From NCBI GenBank assembly GCA_964461065.1, contig CAYWRK010000001.1:124001-188000 (forward strand): a DNA stretch of 64,000 nucleotides. The letters run 5' to 3'. The notes under the pieces are model-generated. The model was not told where the DNA came from. It did no database searches and saw only the letters and a list, made by a program, of their open reading frames with translations. Source of the stretch: UBA6898 sp964461065 (GTDB lineage Bacteria; Nitrospirota; Thermodesulfovibrionia; Thermodesulfovibrionales; UBA6898). How positions within the stretch are numbered: position 1 is the stretch's first letter; each line of letters starts with the position of its first letter. A program made the position numbers and the translations under genes. Of the stretch, positions 62,556-64,000 are shown in pieces.

Positions 62556-63850
62556 TTCATTCTCTCCTTCGAATACTTTCTCGGATCAGAGATCCTGCCT
62601 TCAATTGCCGTCACTGCAGCCACTGCAGGGCTCATGAGATGCACCATGCCGCCCTTGCCCATCCTGCCGTTAAAATTCCGGTTCGTTGTTGACGCACAGA
62701 CCTCGCCCGGCGCAAGCACGCCGCTGCTCATGCCCAGGCATGCGCCGCAGGTGGGATTGGTAACGCAGAATCCAGCGTCCATGAAAATCCTGATATAACC
62801 CAGCCTGTCAGCATCCCTGAAGACCTTTGGCGTGGCAGGAGAGACAATTCCCCGAACAGTCGGAGCAATGTTCTTCCCCTTCAGATACTGCGCTGCAACG
62901 CGAAGGTCTTCAAGCCTGCCGTTTGTGCAGGATCCGATATAAACCTGATCCACAGGCGTGCCAGCAACCTCTGAGATATTTTTCACCTCATCCGGCTTAA
63001 AGCCGACCGTCACCTGCGGCTCCATAGATGTCACATCAAGATCGATGACCTTTTCATATTTGCAGCCCTTATCAGACCACCATTTCTTAAAGGCAGAGAG
63101 CGCAGCCTCCTTGTCTGCGTATTCAGAAGAAATAAAAGGCCAGAGATAAGCGACCGTCACCTTGTCAGGCATGCAGATACCTGAGGTGCCGCCAGCCTCG
63201 ATCGCCATATTGCAGAGCGTCATTCTGCTCTCCATGGACATCTTCTTCACCACACTGCCCTGAAATTCTATAACACAGTCTGTAGCGCCTTTGACCGTAA
63301 GTTCCTTAATGATACTCAGGATAACGTCCTTTGCGTACACCGCCTCAGGCAAAGTGCCGTTCACATTGATCCTGATCGTCTTAGGCTCACGGAATGCGCA
63401 GACACCTTTGAGGATGCCGACCTCAAGATCGGTCGTTCCTACACCCGCCGCAAAGGCGCCGAATGCTCCGTGCGTGCAGGTATGCGAATCTCCCATAATG
63501 ACCGTGTACCCCGGCCGGATAAAGCCCTGCTCCGGGAAAAGCGCATGGCATACACCGTTCTTGCCGATATCGAAGAAGTCGCTTATCCTGTGCCGTCTGG
63601 CCCAGTCTCTCAGGATCTTGCCCTGTTGCGCAGTCTTCGTATCCTTAGCCGGAGTGACATGATCGATAACGACCTTTATCTTGTCAGGATCAAAGACCCT
63701 GTCCATGCCGCGCGCTACAAGATCGTTGATCGCAATCGGCGTCGTGATCTCGTGACACATCACAACATCAAGATCGAGCACCTTGGTGCCGGGAAATGGT
63801 TCATCCCTTAAATGGGATCTGAATATTTTTTCTGCCAAAGTCAATGCCAT
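62552..63850 (-). CDS. leuC: 3-isopropylmalate dehydratase large subunit
   Basis: The 432-residue protein is of the LeuC/homoaconitase subgroup (about 420 residues) found in archaea and many anaerobes. VIMGDSHTCTHGAFGAFAAG, YIGSCTNGRLEDLRVAA and NPTCGACLGMSSGVLAPGE supply the three cysteines of the [4Fe-4S] cluster. SD AAAGGAAAT precedes the ATG. It forms the isopropylmalate isomerase with LeuD and works in the same pathway as ilvE (31.9 kb). Confidence 0.95.
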   Translation of the reverse strand: MALTLAEKIFRSHLRDEPFPGTKVLDLDVVMCHEITTPIAINDLVARGMDRVFDPDKIKVVIDHVTPAKDTKTAQQGKILRDWARRHRISDFFDIGKNGVCHALFPEQGFIRPGYTVIMGDSHTCTHGAFGAFAAGVGTTDLEVGILKGVCAFREPKTIRINVNGTLPEAVYAKDVILSIIKELTVKGATDCVIEFQGSVVKKMSMESRMTLCNMAIEAGGTSGICMPDKVTVAYLWPFISSEYADKEAALSAFKKWWSDKGCKYEKVIDLDVTSMEPQVTVGFKPDEVKNISEVAGTPVDQVYIGSCTNGRLEDLRVAAQYLKGKNIAPTVRGIVSPATPKVFRDADRLGYIRIFMDAGFCVTNPTCGACLGMSSGVLAPGEVCASTTNRNFNGRMGKGGMVHLMSPAVAAVTAIEGRISDPRKYSKERMK

Positions 63851-63987
63851 AGTATTTCCTTTCAGTATCTGCTTGAATATTTCAGTCTTGCTGCATTCTA
63901 AAATATCATACCTTGCTCACTTTTATAAAGAACCGTTGCTCTCATCCCCCTAACCATAACCCACGTTGAATATGCTAAACTTTTCCC

Positions 63988-64000
63988 ATGAAAGATCCTG
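63988..64000 (+). CDS. possible start of a gene running off the right edge
   Basis: An ATG at 63988 opens a frame (MKDP) that is cut by the window end. TG-C-TAAACT (63974-63981) six bases upstream looks like an extended -10. Too short to identify. Confidence 0.3.

Overview
The window looks like a chromosomal contig of a free-living, anaerobic-type Gram-negative bacterium, most likely Nitrospirota (Thermodesulfovibrionia-like) or a deltaproteobacterial relative. That placement is an inference from gene content: an ADP-forming acyl-CoA synthetase fused as one chain, a stand-alone Pta-type regulatory protein, a triheme c7 cytochrome, a heme-containing HD-GYP sensor, PilZ and MinD signalling genes, a long-type LeuC, and an HrcA/CIRCE heat-shock operon. 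I see no CRISPR array, tRNA, rRNA, insertion sequence, integrase or phage structural gene. No gene-free stretch exceeds 300 bases.

Region 1 (1-21847, all minus strand) is one apparent transcription unit for secreted and surface proteins. A consensus sigma70 promoter (21820-21847) precedes a parvulin-type prolyl isomerase. Two secreted hypothetical proteins follow, then a 2904-residue giant (SBBP-like propeller, LamG, EF-type loop, coiled coil), a MopE-like repeat protein that contains a 100-N scaffold gap, a cadherin/Ig-like protein, and finally a protein of more than 2317 residues built from TSP3, DUF1566, DUF11 and InlB-like modules that runs off the left edge. The isomerase may help fold the others in the periplasm. 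I consider this the main accessory system of the window.

Region 2 (21.9-30.0 kb) has a plus-strand host-attachment-family protein, then a minus-strand operon of ADP-forming acyl-CoA synthetase, Pta-like DRTGG protein, LOG-family protein and THUMP RNA methyltransferase. A tatA gene of 57 codons and an RNase E/G gene with a small overlapping partner follow.

Region 3 (30.2-52.7 kb, mostly plus strand) is housekeeping: argS, ilvE, guaB, guaA, a prenyl synthase with dxs, tlyA, an unknown helical protein, a hybrid histidine kinase, a PLP decarboxylase, and the CIRCE-controlled hrcA-grpE-dnaK-dnaJ-rsmE unit. It ends with a REC-TPR protein coupled to a sensorless histidine kinase. A triheme cytochrome is encoded on the minus strand at 33 kb.

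Region 4 (52.7-57.9 kb, minus) is a tightly overlapping operon of der, yihY/brkB, a 60-residue beta-rich protein, a MinD-like ATPase with a C-terminal extension, and two PilZ/receiver proteins. Region 5 (58.1-64.0 kb) holds a heme-CXXCH/HAMP/GAF/HD-GYP sensor behind a sigma54-type promoter, an aminotransferase-fold protein lacking its catalytic lysine, a RidA-family protein, and leuCD.

Several genes (argS, ilvE, the acyl-CoA synthetase, der) have a sigma70-like -10 only 7-8 bases upstream of the ATG and no Shine-Dalgarno sequence, which suggests leaderless mRNAs.
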